Below, piece after piece: positions 15,859-17,027 of a stretch of 17,027 nt of DNA. Below the pieces are notes generated by a model. The model worked only from the letters and a program-made list of their open reading frames with translations. It did no database searches and was not told the origin of the DNA. The stretch spans positions 1-17,027 of the forward strand of contig NZ_JALLIK010000067.1 in the NCBI RefSeq assembly GCF_023093595.1, read 5' to 3'. This stretch comes from Thauera aromatica_A (lineage in GTDB: Bacteria; Pseudomonadota; Gammaproteobacteria; Burkholderiales; Rhodocyclaceae). Made by a program: the position numbers and the translations under genes. Positions within the stretch are counted from its first letter, which is position 1. Each line of letters starts with the position of its first letter.

Positions 15859-16404
15859 ATGTTCGACAATCTGCGGGAGGACTGGCAGACCTACGAACGC
15901 GACATCTCGCGCCAGGGCTTCTGGGTGATGTGCGTGTTCCGCTTCGGACAGTGGCGCTACACGATCCGCCAGCCCTGGCTGCGCAAACCTTTTTCGTTCA
16001 TCTACCGGGTGCTGCGCACGCTGGTGCAGGTGATGACCGGCATCGAGCTGCATTGCGAGACCCGGGTCGGCCGGCGCCTGCTGATCGAGCATTTCGGCGG
16101 CATCATCATCAGCGGCGATGCAGTGATCGGCGACGATGTGGTGATCCGTCAGGGCGTCACGATCGGGCTGCGCACCACGGGCAGACGCGGCGCGCCGGTG
16201 ATCGGCAACCGGGTCGACATCGGTGCCGGGGCCAAGCTGCTGGGGCCGATCCGTGTCGGGGATGATGCGGTGATCGGCGCCAATGCGGTCGTGCTGTGCG
16301 ATGTGCCGGACGGCGCGCTGGCGGTGGGGGTGCCTGCCGTGATCAAGCCGCGCAAATCCGGGCAGGCTACGGCGGGCGATGACGCACAGACGGGAGAGGA
16401 ATGA
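15859..16404 (+). CDS. Serine-acetyltransferase-like EPS O-acetyltransferase (third acyltransferase)
   Basis: This 181-residue protein has a short helical N-terminal part (about 1-62) and a left-handed beta-helix (about 63-165), in the CysE-related group common in EPS clusters. IEHFGGIIISGDAVIGDDVVIRQGVTIG corresponds to the CysE core and keeps one catalytic His (His78). The second CysE active-site His, normally in a KRHP-like segment, is replaced by GRRGAPVIG. CysE of enteric bacteria is also about 270 residues long. A sugar or polyol acceptor is therefore more likely than serine (inference). AGGAG seven bases before ATG 15859 supports the start. The stop overlaps the next gene by ATGA. Confidence 0.87.
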   Translation: MFDNLREDWQTYERDISRQGFWVMCVFRFGQWRYTIRQPWLRKPFSFIYRVLRTLVQVMTGIELHCETRVGRRLLIEHFGGIIISGDAVIGDDVVIRQGVTIGLRTTGRRGAPVIGNRVDIGAGAKLLGPIRVGDDAVIGANAVVLCDVPDGALAVGVPAVIKPRKSGQATAGDDAQTGEE

Positions 16405-16892
16405 TGCTGAGCTGGCTCAAGCGATGGTTGGAATCCTCGGCAGCGGCCGCGCCGGCTGCCACTTCGGCAGGCGGCAACGCTCCACCGATCCCCGATGCGG
16501 ACGCCGACGAGTATTTCGAGATCTGCGCGGATGAACGCCAGCTGGCCAGCCTGCTGCGCCGTGCGTTCGACGAAAAGCGCAATGTCAGCCTGCTGCCACT
16601 GGGCTTCAGCAAGAGCCTGACGACCCGGATCACCGCGATCAACCCTTCGAGGGGTACCGTGTCGGTGCTGGCTCACCCTGACGAGCACGGCCTGCGCGAA
16701 CAGGCGATGGCGGCTGGCCAGATGCAGCTGGCCATCGAGACCCATGGTGAGCACACCCTGCTGGCGCTGGAGGCGGTGGAGCTGAAAGTCACGCCCACGA
16801 CCGCGAATTATGTGCTGCGCCTGCCTGCCTGGGCTTTACGGACACGGTTCCGCCGCTACCCGCGGATACGCCTGAATGCACTGAGAGCGTGA
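16401..16892 (+). CDS. YcgR N-terminal-domain (PilZN-like) protein lacking the PilZ barrel
   Basis: This 163-residue protein has a Pro/Ala-rich stretch (about 14-33) and then a domain resembling the N-terminal half of the flagellar brake YcgR: ASLLRRAFDEKRNVSLLPLG, QLAIETHGEHTLLALEAVEL and YVLRLPAWALRTRFRRYPRIRL. In YcgR-like proteins the final basic segment is the RxxxR start of the PilZ domain, which then continues for roughly 100 residues. Here translation stops five residues later. The following 50 bases show no PilZ coding in any frame, so a simple frameshift does not explain it. It may bind c-di-GMP weakly through the Arg cluster, partner another protein, or be a decayed brake. The ATG overlaps the previous stop; a second ATG at 16404 has better spacing from GGGAG. 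Domain assignment is by pattern only. Confidence 0.65.
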   Translation: MMLSWLKRWLESSAAAAPAATSAGGNAPPIPDADADEYFEICADERQLASLLRRAFDEKRNVSLLPLGFSKSLTTRITAINPSRGTVSVLAHPDEHGLREQAMAAGQMQLAIETHGEHTLLALEAVELKVTPTTANYVLRLPAWALRTRFRRYPRIRLNALRA

Positions 16893-16944
16893 GAGTTTTT
16901 CTCCAATCTCGCCTGTTTGTGCTGGGACTGGCATGCTCCGAGAC

Positions 16945-17027
16945 ATGAACGAGACCGAACGTCATAACGGATCGCCGGCCAGCCTGTTCGATGAGCTGCC
17001 GGCTGTCGAGGAACAACAGGTGATCGC
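16945..17027 (+). CDS. Start of an unidentified gene, cut by the window edge
   Basis: An open frame begins at ATG 16945 (MNETERHNGSPASLFDELP) and runs out of the window after 27 codons. An in-frame ATG at 16933 is another possible start. The visible acidic N-terminus is not enough to recognise a family. It lies 52 bases after the PilZN-like gene with no clear terminator between them, so it may or may not belong to the same transcript. Confidence 0.4.
   Translation, partial: MNETERHNGSPASLFDELPAVEEQQVI

Noticed and set aside
16880..16910. Rho-independent terminator after the PilZN-like gene (run of five T)
   Set aside because: The flanking bases form only a 3-4 bp stem around the T-run, which is not a terminator geometry.

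Overview
This GC-rich window reads like the chromosome of a Gram-negative betaproteobacterium (Burkholderiales, Rhodocyclales or Nitrosomonadales type; inferred from gene content, not proven). It holds part of an extracellular polysaccharide (EPS) locus of the exosortase/PEP-CTERM kind, flanked on both sides by genes with a link to cyclic-di-GMP.

Layout. Bases 180-5207 (minus strand) are a two-gene signalling operon: a REC-GGDEF diguanylate cyclase response regulator, then a very large hybrid histidine kinase (Cache, three PAS, HisKA, HATPase, REC, HPt). Bases 5329-8375 (minus strand) are a compact exosortase operon: a small PEP-CTERM protein, an EpsD-type peptidyl-prolyl isomerase, and an exosortase fused to an EpsI domain. 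A 272-base divergent region separates these from a plus-strand polysaccharide block (8648-16892) that encodes five glycosyltransferases (two GT2, two GT4 and one membrane GT2 with a QxxRW motif) and three different left-handed beta-helix acyltransferases. Many of these genes overlap by ATGA. The last complete gene encodes a small protein resembling the N-terminal domain of YcgR that stops where the c-di-GMP-binding PilZ domain should begin. A new gene starts at the right edge.

How it fits together. The glycosyltransferases and acyltransferases would assemble and decorate a polysaccharide. The exosortase would process the PEP-CTERM protein at the inner membrane so that it can be exported to the surface or matrix. 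The kinase/cyclase pair would set c-di-GMP output. No priming glycosyltransferase, flippase, polymerase or export pore lies in the window, so the locus is incomplete here.

Main discovery candidate. All four intergenic regions that precede a transcription unit carry the same oriented motif, CAGT-N3-GACACA, followed 19 or 20 bases later by a -10-like hexamer. In front of the cyclase and the PEP-CTERM gene the motif expands to 20 of 21 identical bases, with TAACAT at exactly the same distance. This points to one unidentified transcription factor (or alternative sigma factor) that controls the cyclase/kinase operon, the exosortase operon and both polysaccharide units together.
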